NCBI GenBank assembly: GCA_905250025.1 | Contig: CAJNOJ010000244.1 | Location: forward strand, 62,001 to 126,000 | Origin: Adineta ricciae | Taxonomy: Eukaryota; Rotifera; Eurotatoria; Adinetida; Adinetidae | Direction: 5' to 3' | Length of the DNA: 64,000 nucleotides | Part shown: piece by piece, positions 22,343-34,876 of the stretch | Position numbering within the stretch: position 1 is the stretch's first letter | Layout of the letters: each line of letters opens with the position of its first letter | The notes under the pieces: model-generated | Told to the model about the DNA's origin: nothing | Database searches by the model: none | What the model saw: the letters and a program-made list of their open reading frames with translations, nothing else | Position numbers and translations under genes: made by a program

Positions 22343-25300
22343 ATGTTCAAATTATTTTTTATTATTTATTTGACTTTATTTCTTTTTCATTCAACATTAT
22401 CCTCGTCATCGAATACATTAGTTTTCTCAGCTGGACCTAATTCATATGTTGCATTCGACTCTTGGCGTCCATGCCTTAACGGTTATGTACGTTTTGATAT
22501 ACGAACAACTGCACCTGATGGTACACTCGCGTACATCGACGATCGAGGAAAATTTGATTTTTTCTATTTGAAACTAATTGAAGGCAAACTACGTTTATTG
22601 TTTAATCTCGGCAATGATCGGCAAGCCTTAAATGTCAATATGAAAGTCAACGATGATCAATGGCATACAATTTTAATCAAACGTGATGGTCAGACAACCA
22701 TTCTCAATGTTGACAATGGTCTAGCGAGTAATTCGACAGTTACTCATTCGGACGATCTCTACTTCGGTGGATCGACACACAACGAATATCAGGCATCGTC
22801 ATTCTTTTTCGGAGGTATGTCTTCGGAGGAGAAAATATTCATATTAGTTGATTATATGTCATGAGATTTTCTAAGGTTATGTGGAAAAAAAGAAGCAGAA
22901 TGTCAAAACAGATAAACAATCAAATTACTAATAACGATTGCATAGAGAAAATCAATGTTTACTAGAATAATCATCATTATTGAAGATGTCATAGGAGATC
23001 TATCCGTTTCATTAAAATTTCATTAATCCTTTTCTTGACAATAGCATGTCGATCGTTCTTTTCCTTCCGTTTGCTCTTTAATAATGTAAAATTTCTTCGT
23101 TTTAGGCATACCGGCTGCTCTAGAACGGCCGAGCAGTGGAAATCTATCATCATTTGATGTTTACATGCAACCGCGTTTTCGTGGTCGATTACGTAATATT
23201 CTCTATAAAAATTGTACGAATTCTCATCTTGTTCAGCCTGTTCACTTACAAATCTCAGGCGGAGTGTCCATAATACCCAACCAACATTGTTCAACTCGTT
23301 CATGTGGTGTTGGCCTTTGTTTAATCACCGATACCAATCACAAATGTTTATGTGATGAAACGGATTTCTATGGCGAACGTTGCGAACTAGAGCGTCGACC
23401 AAATGAACTGACATTCAATGGTAAAATCTCTTTGCAATATCATCTCGAACATCCGATCGTAAGTTCCAATGAAGTTATTCAATTTCACTTCAAAACCAAT
23501 CATTACAATGCATTGTTATTCGAAATTGTCAAACAACAAATCTATATTAAAGTGAAGCAAGGACAAATCGTGATTGAATATCGTTTTAACAACCAATGGT
23601 ATGAATCATCGACGAAAGATCTTTATCTCATTGATAATCAATGGCATTACGTTCAAATCAAACGAAAATATGGACAAGTGACCATGATGGTCGATGAGTA
23701 TCATTTGCAATTAGAAAGTGATCTCAAAGTCGATCAATTGTTTAATTTTACAACAATTCTTCTCGGTGGAAACAACGATGAAACATCGGAGAAATTCTAC
23801 GGCTGTCTGAAAGACATACGACTGATTTTCAATAATGATCACACACTTGACTTGAGTAAACACTTTCTGGACAAACACTCCCATGAAAACCAATTACGTT
23901 GTTCATCACTGTTAAATCCAATTGAATTCCTTGTTTCACCATCGTTTATTTCGGTAGAATTATCCGATCATATTCAGCAGATGTTGACTTATCAACTGAA
24001 TATTTCCTTTCATTTCCAAACATACTCATCCGATGCCGTTTTGCTCTATGGAATCAACAAATTCAACGAAGATTTCCTTGGCTTAGATCTAATCGACGGA
24101 TTTTTTTATCTGACGATCAATTTCAATCAAAAAACAGAACGACATGAATTATTTCAACAGCGTCTCAACGATGGACAAACACACGGAATATTTCTACATA
24201 TTCAAGGTTATCAAGGTGGTTTGGAATTTAATATAACCGTCGACCATCGACAGAATAATCGTGTTGTTATTCGAAATTCTCCATCAAAAATTCATGTACG
24301 TATCATAATGCATTGGCAAGGTTAACGGAAATTTTCATCGAAGAAGATTAGCTGTCAGACGAGATTTCCGAAAGAAACCATCATTCGACTGAATGATGTA
24401 TTCGATTTTTGATTAGAAATTATGGTGCTACTCTTTTTCTTGCTTATTGTATGTGACATCCAATGACAATTGAATTTTCGAAAATAATATTTTTAGTCGA
24501 TCTAATCATATACATGTCAAAATGCAAGTAAATAACATATTATCCCGGCTAGCAAGCTCTCCGTTGAAAAATAAACAAAGGATATTGAGTTCAATTAGGT
24601 AGCCTTTGCCAGCAACCTTGATTTACCCATCTGGTGGAATTATGTTGAGCAAGGACAAACAAATTCTCATAGTCTTCAATGTTGATAGATGCATAATTAA
24701 TCAAGACGAGCTACAAATTTGACTTCTCTATGCATGAATTCATTGATAATCAACTAGAAATCAAATCAGACATTGTTTTCTTTTCTAAACGCATCTTTAT
24801 TTATATTTCAGTTACACACATTAACCATCGGTGGTATTAATCCTTCTCTGCAATGGCTACCGAACAATTATTGGGCAGGTATCATGCATCGTGGACTCAT
24901 TGGCTGTTTCTCCGATCTGGAATTGAATAGTGAAGCAATTAATTTAACGAAATACATCAATTATACAAATACGAACTTAACACCGAAAAGTGGACCATGT
25001 TCAACATTCTTGTCGACGAAACGGGAATGTTTATGTGAACACGATGGAGAATGTCGATTGAACAACGGTGGAGCATGGTCATGCGATTGTTCCAAAACGG
25101 GTTATACTGGTCGAAGATGTGAACAAGCTACTTATTATATTGATCTCACGCCTATTCAAATCTTTGAGTTCAACACAAATTTGCAATGGAGTGAACAAAT
25201 CAATGATATCGCATTTGGCTTACAAGTATGCTGACCTTCTACATAGAAGAGATTGACTCTGCGGTTTTTCATTCTAGGCAACACATGATCAGAGAAATTT

Positions 25301-27919
25301 CCTTCAATTTCGTCCTTGTCGGCAATCAATGGACTGTGATTCACTTGACTTCTCTATTCGCAATGGTCTATTACATATAACATTTGCTTTTACAAATCTA
25401 ACGGTCAACATCACAGGTGAATATCCGTTCTTACTCGATAATCAATGGCACTATATTCACTTACATCGAATCGACACAAAATTATTGTTACATATCGATC
25501 ATCACATTGCCCAACAGCGATTGAATCTGTTGGAAACGAATCTTTCATCTTCAACCATTTGGGTCGTTTTCAATGGAAATCAAGACATTCGAATCGAAGA
25601 TTTACGTATCTACGATCAATCGATCAATGCACGACATTTCCTGAATAATCAATACGAACAAATCCAATTGAAACAGCGACCATGGAAACCTCTAAACTCG
25701 ATCTCATTCTATGAGCAACAAGATTCTTATATCGCAGTACAATTAAACGATATCGTCTGTCAAGAGTGCGAATTAGATACGATATATTTCGATTTTCGCA
25801 CGACAGAATTGACTGGTCTGATTCTCTTTGCAAATATCCAAACAGTCAATCCCAAAACTAGGTAAATAGATAACATCTGCTTTTGTCCGTCATCTGAGAA
25901 AAGAAAACCGAACAGAAGCTCACATCTCCTTCTCTTGAGAATAACATAGCTATGTAACAAATAGATTAAGAACAAGGATAATGACAAACATTATCTTCGA
26001 ACATACGGGAATAATGAGAGAAAGATAAAAAAAAATGAAAGTTATGCTATGCAAGGTCAACATGAAACATTTTTATTGAATTTTTGCGTCTTATTTCAGT
26101 TATAACTTGGATAATACCATCGATAAAGATAGTCAATACTTAGTTATGAAACTAGTCGATGGTCAATTACATCTAATCGTACTTGTTGCTTCATTGAACG
26201 AAGATGAGGATGAAATACATCAAATTCAAACTCAAACACGATTAAATGATGGCCATTGGCATCATATATCCCTCTACCGTGCTAGTGATCATCATTTAGA
26301 GTTAATTATCGATTCACGAGTTTATTATCTCTTGACATCAATCTACTTCATGGATACAATCTATTTCGGCCGTCCAACGTTTCTCTCGTCCGATAGTTTA
26401 CCATTTAATCATATCAATACATTGAAATTATGTTTAGCATCATTGACAATCAATGATCGAACGATAAACCTACGCGAATATATCAAAAGTAACTCACAGA
26501 TTCGGAATGACTGCTTTCTCGATTCTCAGTGTCCATTGCGACATTGTATGAACACGGGTCGTTGTCAAGAACGAATTCAGTGTGATTGTAGACATACAAG
26601 TTTTCAAGGAGAATTTTGTACAGAATTACGTACGGGATATTTTTTTAATCAATACACATCGGGTTTGATATTCGATCAACCATATCGATCGGATAAGAAG
26701 TTTCTGAATTACAAAATCTCGTTCGGGATTGTTTCTAAAATGGTGACAGGGGAGATAATACGTGTCAGTGATCAACTACAAATAGAATTATATCGTGGAT
26801 ATATACGAATAAAGTTTGCTGGAAATATTAACAATGATAACGAATTTATTCAAAATGATCTTGTTATTAATGATGGTCATTATCATTTGGTACAAATTGA
26901 ATATAATACTACAGGTTATTTACAACTGAGTGTTGATAATAGGAAAACTTTCAAAGAATTAACTTATCGATTATCGTTTGAGAAGCCATTACTATTACTC
27001 ATCGGACAAAATCCTGCATTCAGATATGGATTTCAGGTAGGAAATATTGAATTGTAATTGGATGGAGGATCGAACTGATTCCAATGTGTCTATTCTTTGT
27101 TAGGGTCAACTCTACGGACTCGAATCCGATATCTATTCAGTATTCGATTTGATCTCTTCAACATTCCAACGAATATCATATTCACCAAATCAAGATAAAA
27201 TATTGTCTCCGACGACTTCATTGATTATTCATTCATCATTTCATCCTGAAACTGATTCGGTCCCTCCACTTTGTTCATCTCAGTCATATGATGATATATG
27301 CATAGTTCCATCTGATACGAGTTCAAGTCCATTGTTGTATCCTAATATAACTCTTTTGACTTCTCTACCAATGAATAAGTCCATGTCAGTACGATTATCT
27401 AGTCGCTATTCATCAAAATTTTCGACATTATCTACTACTCTATCGACGTTTTATTCACATACGAACCTTTCAACATCAATACCATCGAACTATACATCGA
27501 ATTCAACTTTATATCCAGATAACCCACCATTGATTGTCTCGATTCGAACTCCATTTACAAGACGATTTCGTAAACTATTTCATTGGCAGAATCTATGGGT
27601 CATTTTAGTACCTGTCCTTTGTGGCATCGTCCTTTGTATCATGTTTGCTGTATTTGGTTTTATAAAATATCGACGAAAAGATGTCGGCGTTTACGAAGTT
27701 GAAGAAGCTCAACGTTTTCGCCCACTGATTGTTGAATTGTCTCCATCGCCCGGTGAACATACTCAAGACAATCTTCATTCAGCAGTCATCCGAACTTCTC
27801 TATCAACATCATCAACGGCACATTCATCAAAAAAAGACGTTGGCCATTCACAGAAAAAACGTCGACGAAAGAAATCGTCTTTGACTTCAGCGAACGAACA
27901 GCGCGAATTTTATATCTGA
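22343..27919 (+). CDS. NRXN: Alpha-neurexin, presynaptic adhesion receptor
   Basis: Six exons (22343-22814, 23106-24295, 24812-25225, 25278-25861, 26100-27036, 27104-27919) give 1470 aa, matching human neurexin-1 alpha (~1477). After a signal peptide (residues 1-20) the order is the alpha-neurexin one: LNS1, EGF (about 218-254), LNS2, LNS3, EGF (625-659), LNS4, LNS5, EGF (1030-1061), LNS6. A Ser/Thr-rich stalk, one membrane helix (about 1362-1387, VILVPVLCGIVLCIMFAVFG) and a cytosolic tail follow. The juxtamembrane YRRKDVGVYEVEEA matches the neurexin form. The C-terminus REFYI corresponds to the PDZ-binding REYYV bound by CASK and Mint. Six-cysteine EGF patterns are visible (e.g. CSTRSCGVGLC, then CLCDETDFYGERC). 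It acts at the presynaptic membrane with neuroligin-type ligands. The gene is very compact for a neurexin. Confidence 0.95.
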
Positions 27920-29151
27920 ATCTTCACTTCTTCGTCGTCTCTACTCTGTTTTCTACATAATTACTTCTTATACTCTATTTTTGTTTGTTTGTTTGTTTCA
28001 TTTTGAACATAACAGATCTAGACTAGATGCAAAGAATATGATATGTGAATGTTGTATAAACAATGAGATCATTGATTGACTTACGTCGAAATTATTGATG
28101 AGCAGTTAATTAGGACTGACACATTTTTCCTATCAATCATTTTACCATACAGACGGGGTGATAAATAATCTTCGACAAGACAAAACATAACGTTAGACTA
28201 TCGGATACGTCGATAAATCAGAGGGATTTCGATCGAACTTTTTTAACCTGAGGAGAACTCGAATTTCTATGTCAAATAAGAAATGCAAGAACTAGAACGG
28301 TAAGTCTACTTCATTTTAACATAATTACACTATTTTAGAATCATTATGCAAGATTAAATCAGAATGGCCTAGTTGTATTTCGATCAGCAGTTTTTCGATG
28401 TTTTTGATGTTACTGACATGTCAATCACTTCAAAAGTACAAGTGATAATCTGACATTTACTTATGCAGAAGACATTTTTTTCGCCATTTGTAAATTAGCG
28501 CCATCTATAAGTACAACAAGTGAAAAGTTCACCGAGAAATTTTGAATTTTATGTCGAATTGCTCATTGTAAAATAGATGCGTGAATTTTCTCACAATTTC
28601 CATGGATTGAAATGATTCGAAAATACTGTAAAAAAAGTCATGTGAATAAAAACCTCATCCAAGACTAAAGATCCAACGCGCATGTAGATTCCGACATCGA
28701 TTGTCCCGCCTCATGTAATCATAGTTATCTTTGAAATATGTTATATACTAATAAACAGAACATGAATCATGTTTTTGTCTGCCGGTTTTCTCCGTATAAA
28801 CAAGTCTTCAGACCAATGGATTTTTGCGTAAACGAAGTGAGATGAATAACAGGTTTTTTCGAAACAATACACAATCACGCTTTGCGATTGATTATTGTTC
28901 CATCAATGTATGACTAAGTCGAGAATAGAATGTCATTCGTAAACATGAGTAACCTTATCAGATTTTACTCGTGTCCTTTTTTTTTTATATTTGTACTTCG
29001 TCAATAGAAAATCTTTTCTCTTCAGCAACATCTACTTTTTTAGATTTATTATGTATTTTAAAACCTCTTTACTATCCTATACATCTTTATGCATATAGAT
29101 TATTGTTATTAGTAGAATTTTATAGAGGACAAAAAAAAACATTCGATTAGA
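27920..29151. other. Intergenic region, neurexin to PP2C
   Basis: About 1.2 kb on the same strand. It contains the neurexin 3' UTR (GTTT repeats near 27983-27998) and the PP2C promoter. No open frame, RNA or repeat worth calling. Confidence 0.4.
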
Positions 29152-30553
29152 ATGGGTCAAACACTATCTGGTAAATACTTTTCGGACATAATTCGTTTAG
29201 TTATGCTAAGATTTTCTTTTTTTAGAACCGGTTACTTCGAAAGATTCTCAAAAAGTCGAAAATCATATCTATTCAGTTGGAAGTAGTAGTATGCAAGGAT
29301 GGCGTATTAGTAAGTTCGATATGTAAAATCGCAGTTTGATATTCATTACATGTCTGCCTCTGTTTTTAGACATGGAAGACGCACATACACATATTTTGAC
29401 GCTTCCCGAAGACCCAACATGTGCATTTCTCGCCGTTTATGATGGACATGGAGGTAAAACGATGTCACATGACGAACTTATTCAAATAGTTTGCTGTTTT
29501 TATTCGTAGGAGCAAAAGTTGCCCAACATTCATGTAAACATCTTCATACTCGCATTGCTAATCAACCAGAATTTAGTGCGTTGATTCAATTAAGCTAGAT
29601 ATCTATTTGATTTCTGTTTAGAAGAGGGAAATATCGAAGCAGCTATTCGAAAAGGTTATTTGGAATTCGATAAAGAAATGTCCGTGGATGAAGATATGAG
29701 AGAAGATCTCGCGGGTACAACAGCTATTTGTGTTCTAGTTAAAGATCAAAAACTTTATTGTGTAAGTCTATAAAAGCTTTTCTAAAAAGCAGCGAAGAGA
29801 CATTGTCCTATGTTTCAGGGCAATGTTGGTGATAGCCGAGCAATCGCATCAGTGAATGGAAATGTAGAGACATTATCTGTTGATCATAAGCCAAACAATG
29901 ATGACGAAAGAAAACGAATCACAGCTGCTGGAGGATGGGTAGAATTCAATCGTGTCAATGGTAGGGAAAGAATTTTGATTTTGATGAATTGAGACATTTT
30001 TTTTTTGCATAGGTAATTTGGCATTGTCGCGAGCACTTGGTGACTTTATATTCAAACGCAATACGGACAAACGAGCGGAAGAACAAGTTGTAACAGGTAA
30101 GAAAAATGATCAAATCAGTTTTTAGTCACTAAATTATTTAGCTGCGCCGGATGTAACTGTAAAAACCGTTACTGAAGATTGGGAATTCATTTTACTTGCA
30201 TGTGATGGTATTTGGGACGTACTGAGTAATGAAGAAGTATTGAAATTTGTTCGAGCCCGTGTCGCTCAACAAATGCCACCAGAAACGGTAAACAAACACC
30301 GACAGATTTTCTTCAGGCGAATATGTTTTCACTCTCCCTTATTTAGATCTGTGAGGAGTTAATGACGCGTTGTTTAGCGCCAAATTGTCAAATGGGTGGT
30401 CTGGGTTGTGATAATATGACAGTTGTATTATGTCTTCTACTTCATGGACAACCGTACTCCGTCCTGGCCAGTAAATGTTCAAAGAATCTAGCAAATGGTG
30501 ATGTGTCATCCTCGTCGTCGTCATCGCCTACTGAAACAATCCCATCGAAATGA
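29152..30553 (+). CDS. PP2C-type Ser/Thr protein phosphatase (PPM1-like)
   Basis: Nine exons (29152-29170, 29226-29309, 29370-29453, 29510-29575, 29622-29761, 29819-29960, 30013-30096, 30142-30287, 30347-30553) give 323 aa. Gly2 in MGQTLSEP makes N-myristoylation likely. PP2C motifs in order: MQGWRINMEDAH (metal-binding Asp region), FLAVYDGHGG, GTTAICVL, GNVGDSRAI, AAGGWVEF, LALSRALGDF, ACDGIWDVLSNEEV and GLGCDNMTVVL. These give the metal-binding Asp residues of an active Mg/Mn-dependent phosphatase. The closest form I recall is the nematode/insect PPM1A-G group, with NCQMGGLGCDNMT. The tail has a Ser run before the stop. The first coding exon is only 19 nt. Substrates are unknown. Confidence 0.93.
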
Positions 30554-31745
30554 AGATGAGTTCATTGAATTCAGTAATTGAACAATTTTCGTTTTCTTTT
30601 TCATACTTGATAATATCGCTGTGTTCCATCATTTTTGAACAGTATGACCTACTGTTATCGGTGACGAGATCAAAAAACAACCACAAAATCCGACTCTCTT
30701 TTTTTTTTCTTTTCTTTTTCTTTATCTATTTCTTTCCTCCAAAAAAATGAAAGACTATTGATGTATAGGTATGCATCAGTGGTGTAAATTAATTTATATG
30801 CAAACAAGCGCGCGTGTGTGTGTATTCTGTATGACTATTATATATATAAATATATATACATGAGAGACATCGACTGTTGATTTCCAGGAACATAATAAAG
30901 AGAAAAAAGAATGATGTTGACTTTAACCGGATTTTGTTTTTTCCTTTATTCGACGGTTGATTAAAATTGAAAATAGAACACACACACACACACATATTCA
31001 TATTTCTCAGTGTGCCGTTCGAGAGTATGTGCGTGTCTTTTGAGTTGCAAGAGCGTGTGTGTGTGTGCGCTTGAAGTTTCAAACTTCCCTTCTTTCCGAC
31101 GCGCATGTGTTTCTATCTGCTTCTTTTGTTCATTGTGTGATAAATAACTGAAACAAATCACGAACTAAATGAAGACAATCTTTGCTCCAAAGTTCATGAA
31201 TTAATTATATGCACTAATAATAAGATTACCCAGACTAGAATGTTTTACTTCAAGATAACGAATAACAAAAGAAAAGATCAATCAAATTTAGATAAGAGGA
31301 GAATAATGCTGAGCTTTTGTTTCGTATGATCATCACCGGGCCGGAACAGAGTGACTGTAATCTGAATTGAGATATATCAGGTTACATGAAAGATTCGGAT
31401 GTTAAATATAGTTTTTGAAAGCCTTTTAATTGTATGTATTCATACAATAAATGATTCCTTTCATGAATATAAAAGTTAGCTGATTATCATTGGAGCATGT
31501 TCTTTGTCTTTATATGGAGAATTAATTCGTATTATCCAGGATAACAGGCAAATATGTTAAGATCCAGTAATCATGTGGTATTGTCTTGGAAAACAAGTAC
31601 TTAAACTCTGATTATGGAGAGTGTGTGTATGAATTTAGCAGTTTGATTGGTGATTTTCATCGTTTTTTATTTTTGATAATACAAAACACAAAATAGTAAA
31701 AACAACCAATAGATTTCTTCCGTATGACCACAATTTTGATTAGTT
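30554..31745. other. Intergenic region with GT/CA microsatellites
   Basis: About 1.2 kb between convergent loci. GT-type repeats lie at 30808-30823 and 31051-31070 and a CA repeat at 30978-30994. The CA and the second GT array could pair as a hairpin. No gene was seen. Confidence 0.5.
30978..31070. repeat. Inverted CA / GT microsatellite pair
   Basis: A (CA)n run at 30978-30994 is followed ~57 bp later by a (GT)n run at about 31053-31067. On one strand these are complementary. It is simple sequence with no other visible function. Confidence 0.7.
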
Positions 31746-33000
31746 TTAATCGTCTTCGACTTGAACTGTACCACGTATGCGACCCATACGAAGAGCAGCA
31801 ATGAGACCAGCCTAGAGAGGATTAGATATCGATCGTAAAATTGATAAGTCAGGGAAAATCAAACAAACCTTGTGACCAGGTGGAGTATATCCACTGACTA
31901 TTGATGGTTGCCACCACCGAAAGAATGGTCGACAGACTAAAAATCGAACAGTTCTGATGGATGCATAGAGAGATTGATAAATACTGCTTACACTCATAGC
32001 AATACCGCGAACTCGAGGGCATTATTTTCGTTTCACTTTATATTTATGATTTAATTCCCCAGTTTTCAAGATTGATTTATCAATACGCCCTCTACCAGCG
32101 ATAATGCCTACATCATAAAAAAACCTGCATATCTTTTATTCTAGTAGATTCAGTTGTATCTATATGTATACATATATGCCTTCAGTAAAAGCCTCTAGAT
32201 ATCGTTTCTTGATCATTCAACGTGTCAGAAACAAGAATTGGAGTATCGTTCATCATGTAGCATATATGTATTGAAAAAGAATTCTGCGTTATATGGATAC
32301 ATACCGATCATAAAGCTATTTGTTGATGATCGAATTTTCTTGGCACCTTCAGGATTGTGTGAAACTATAGTAGGTTAATTACCTAAAAAAGAAAAACGAA
32401 GATGGTTGAATAGAAATGTTGAACTCAGAAAGCTTTTAGTCATCAAAATATAGATCAGTAGTCGAAACAACAGCTTAGAAAAATCTCATCATAGTTCAGA
32501 CACTTACCACCAGGTGCTTCCGCTAATTTACCACGATCACCAGTTGTTTGTTCAATTTGGCAACGATCGTACCTTCTGGCATTTGTCTTAACAGCATTGC
32601 ATTACCAATGGTCAAATGCAGCTATTAAAGAGAATAGCATTTCGAATTAGTTAATGCAAAAAAACACATTCTCAGTCGTTCGTTTACCTTTTTTACCGTA
32701 GTGAATAAATTGTCCAGTGTACATGTCTTCAGCAGCAATTAATAATTCTTTTCGTCTTTTATATCGGTATGGGTCACGGAAGTGTACAAATGCAAGCGGA
32801 GCACCACGACCTGCATCGGGGATAATATCCGACGAAATCTGGTACTACTTGGACCATCCGAAGCGTTGTTGAATTACTTTAACAACATCGTGTAAATAGC
32901 CCTGCTGTTCAGCATAGTCCAAGGCACGCAATTTAGCTGGACCCTTGCGATGGAAAGTGGTCGATATGCTTGTTCACTGAGCGAGAATGACTCGATTCAT
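31746..33000 (-). pseudogene. RPL8: Decayed ribosomal protein L8 (uL2) gene with introns
   Basis: Minus-strand segments match cytosolic RPL8 in order: MNRVILAQ, then [63 protein letters not shown] and MPEGTIVAKL, VSHNPEGAKKI, GIIAGRGRIDKSILKTGE, PRVRG, DHSFGGGNHQ and AGLIAALRMGRIRGTVQ. Lesions are many: TGA after the first eight codons with loss of the next stretch, a frameshift after GTIVAKL, TAA where GNYAT should continue, loss of the TRVKLPSG region, TAA before CPRVRG, and a TAG plus deletion removing HIGKPST. Intron-like gaps with GT-AG ends remain, so this is a decayed duplicate rather than a retrocopy. An intact copy must exist elsewhere. Confidence 0.85.
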
Positions 33001-33598
33001 CATATCCAAAAGATAGAATCGATAGTTCGATAGCCGAAAAAAACCCGATTTCTAGTCTCTTCTTTCGAAACAGTGGAGGAAATTCATGCATTGGCTACTA
33101 TCGATTACTGTTCAGTTTCGGCCTCTATCATCGATATAATTTCGAAAATTCCAATGAACTTTTCAGTTCATTTATTAAAAGAAATTTCCTGTATCGAAAA
33201 TAAATTAAAATATAAGATTTTTTCTTGAATAAAACGAACTACGAGCGCTACTATCGGCAAATAAAGAAAATCAACCAATCAGAAAATTCGATATATATTC
33301 TAATGACGTTTATTTGTTTTGCTTATAGATGAAAGCCATAACTAAGAGTTTCCGTTATGTATGATCACGAATATTCCCAATTCTACTCACAAATAATAAC
33401 GAGATTGTATTTTTTTCTCTAATTTGACAAACTCGTACTGTTATTTACTCACGGATTAAATCTAACCTATAGTTAGTTAGTATTAAAGTTTTGAATTGCT
33501 TTCACAAGAAAGGAGCATTTTTTTTTATCAATCGGATAGCCTTCTCCATAATCGTCCGCTGTTTAGTTCATTTCAGATTAGTCAAATTACCGGTTCAA
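33001..33598. other. Intergenic region upstream of V-ATPase G
   Basis: About 600 bp. An acceptor-like TTTCAG just before the V-ATPase G start (about 33571-33576) hints at an intron in the 5' UTR. No separate gene is visible. Confidence 0.35.
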
Positions 33599-34065
33599 AT
33601 GCTTCAATCTCGTGGTGTTTCGGATTTGCTCGCTGCCGAAAAGAAAGCACAGGAAATCATCGAAGAAGCTCGCAAACGTACGTTCTGCTATTAAACTTTT
33701 TTTCTTCCTAATTATTCGCCTTGCCGTACTCTAGGTAAAAACAAACGTATCAAAGATGCCCAAAACGAAGCAAAACATGAAATCGAACAATTTAAAGGCG
33801 AACGCGAACGACGATACAAAGGATTAGAGCAACAAGTAAGCTCTCATTCCTCATTGACAGTTGTCAAAAATGTTTCTTGCGCTTCTCTCGATAGCAAATG
33901 GGCAATCGAACTCAAATGACCGAAGAATCGAATAAAGAAACTCAAACGCAAATAGCTGCATTAAAATCTCAATACGATACAAACAAACAAGATCTCCTCC
34001 AACGTATAATCACACTTGTGTGTGATATAAAACCGGAGACACACATCAATGCCCGTCTGGAATAA
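33599..34065 (+). CDS. ATP6V1G: V-type proton ATPase subunit G
   Basis: Three exons (33599-33677, 33735-33835, 33895-34065) give 116 aa, the usual length (human G1 is 118). The N-terminal half carries the conserved GVSDLLAAEKKAQEIIEEAR and RKNKRIKDAQNEAKHEIEQ. The C-terminus has VCDIKPETHINAR, matching the human VCDIRPEIHENYR pattern. Subunit G pairs with subunit E in the peripheral stalk of V1 and joins the catalytic head to the membrane sector of the proton pump in endomembranes. The whole chain is predicted helical. Confidence 0.95.
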
Positions 34066-34876
34066 AATACAATACGAACATTCTCATTTTCTTGGTGTTT
34101 CCTTTTTGTACTCATTCCAATATATCAACCTATCGTCTTTATGTATTTATTCATTCTATTTCACAGTTTTATTACTAGAGAACAATTGTCTGTGTCTTTC
34201 GTAATATATACATATATATCTCTGTTTTATCATAAACTAAATATATAGATCTATTTCATTTAATCAATGACGAAAACAAAAGTTTGAACATAAAAAAGAT
34301 GCGAATATTGTGTTGTTCGCAATGAAGAACTCTTTTCGAATATCTCTTCATCTTTTTCTCTTCTACATTATTATTCATTTGTCTGCTGTTTATGGCAATC
34401 AAGTATGCATTCTAATTGCCCATTATAGAAATGATCTTTTCGAGTTTGAAGGCTATTCATTTGTACTACATTTTTTGCGCCACAAGCGACATTCATTTAA
34501 AAAACCTTAGTAAACAAGTATTCATCAGATTGTACTTTGCTATCGACTTCAAACGATCTGTTTAGATGTTATAATCTTGCAAAATCCACGCTAGTCCGTA
34601 CAACAGAAACTTTGTGTACCGGTGTATTTGTCAAACGAATACTTTTTTCAGTGACTCAGCAGAAGATAAAATAGAATTCAGTTGGGAAATATCATATTTA
34701 TGTATAACTGGCTTCTTTGTTATTAATGTCTTTCTTTGAACGAAAGCACAATGATAGAGAATAAAATACAAACACACAGACAAACAAACAAACATGAGCA
34801 CACGTACAAACGAAAAATAACAACAACAACATCAACAATAGACAACATTGACTAAAAATATTTTCCAATTTTTCAT
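34066..34876. other. Intergenic region between convergent V-ATPase G and sim
   Basis: About 810 bp holding two 3' ends. A 66-codon frame at 34310-34510 starts with a signal-peptide-like stretch but has no other support and was not called. A GTTT-type repeat on the minus strand lies near 34780-34795. Confidence 0.35.

Noticed and set aside
34310-34510. Short frame starting with a signal-peptide-like segment
   Set aside because: It is only 66 codons, AT-rich hydrophobic residues arise easily by chance here, and there is no downstream domain or splice support.
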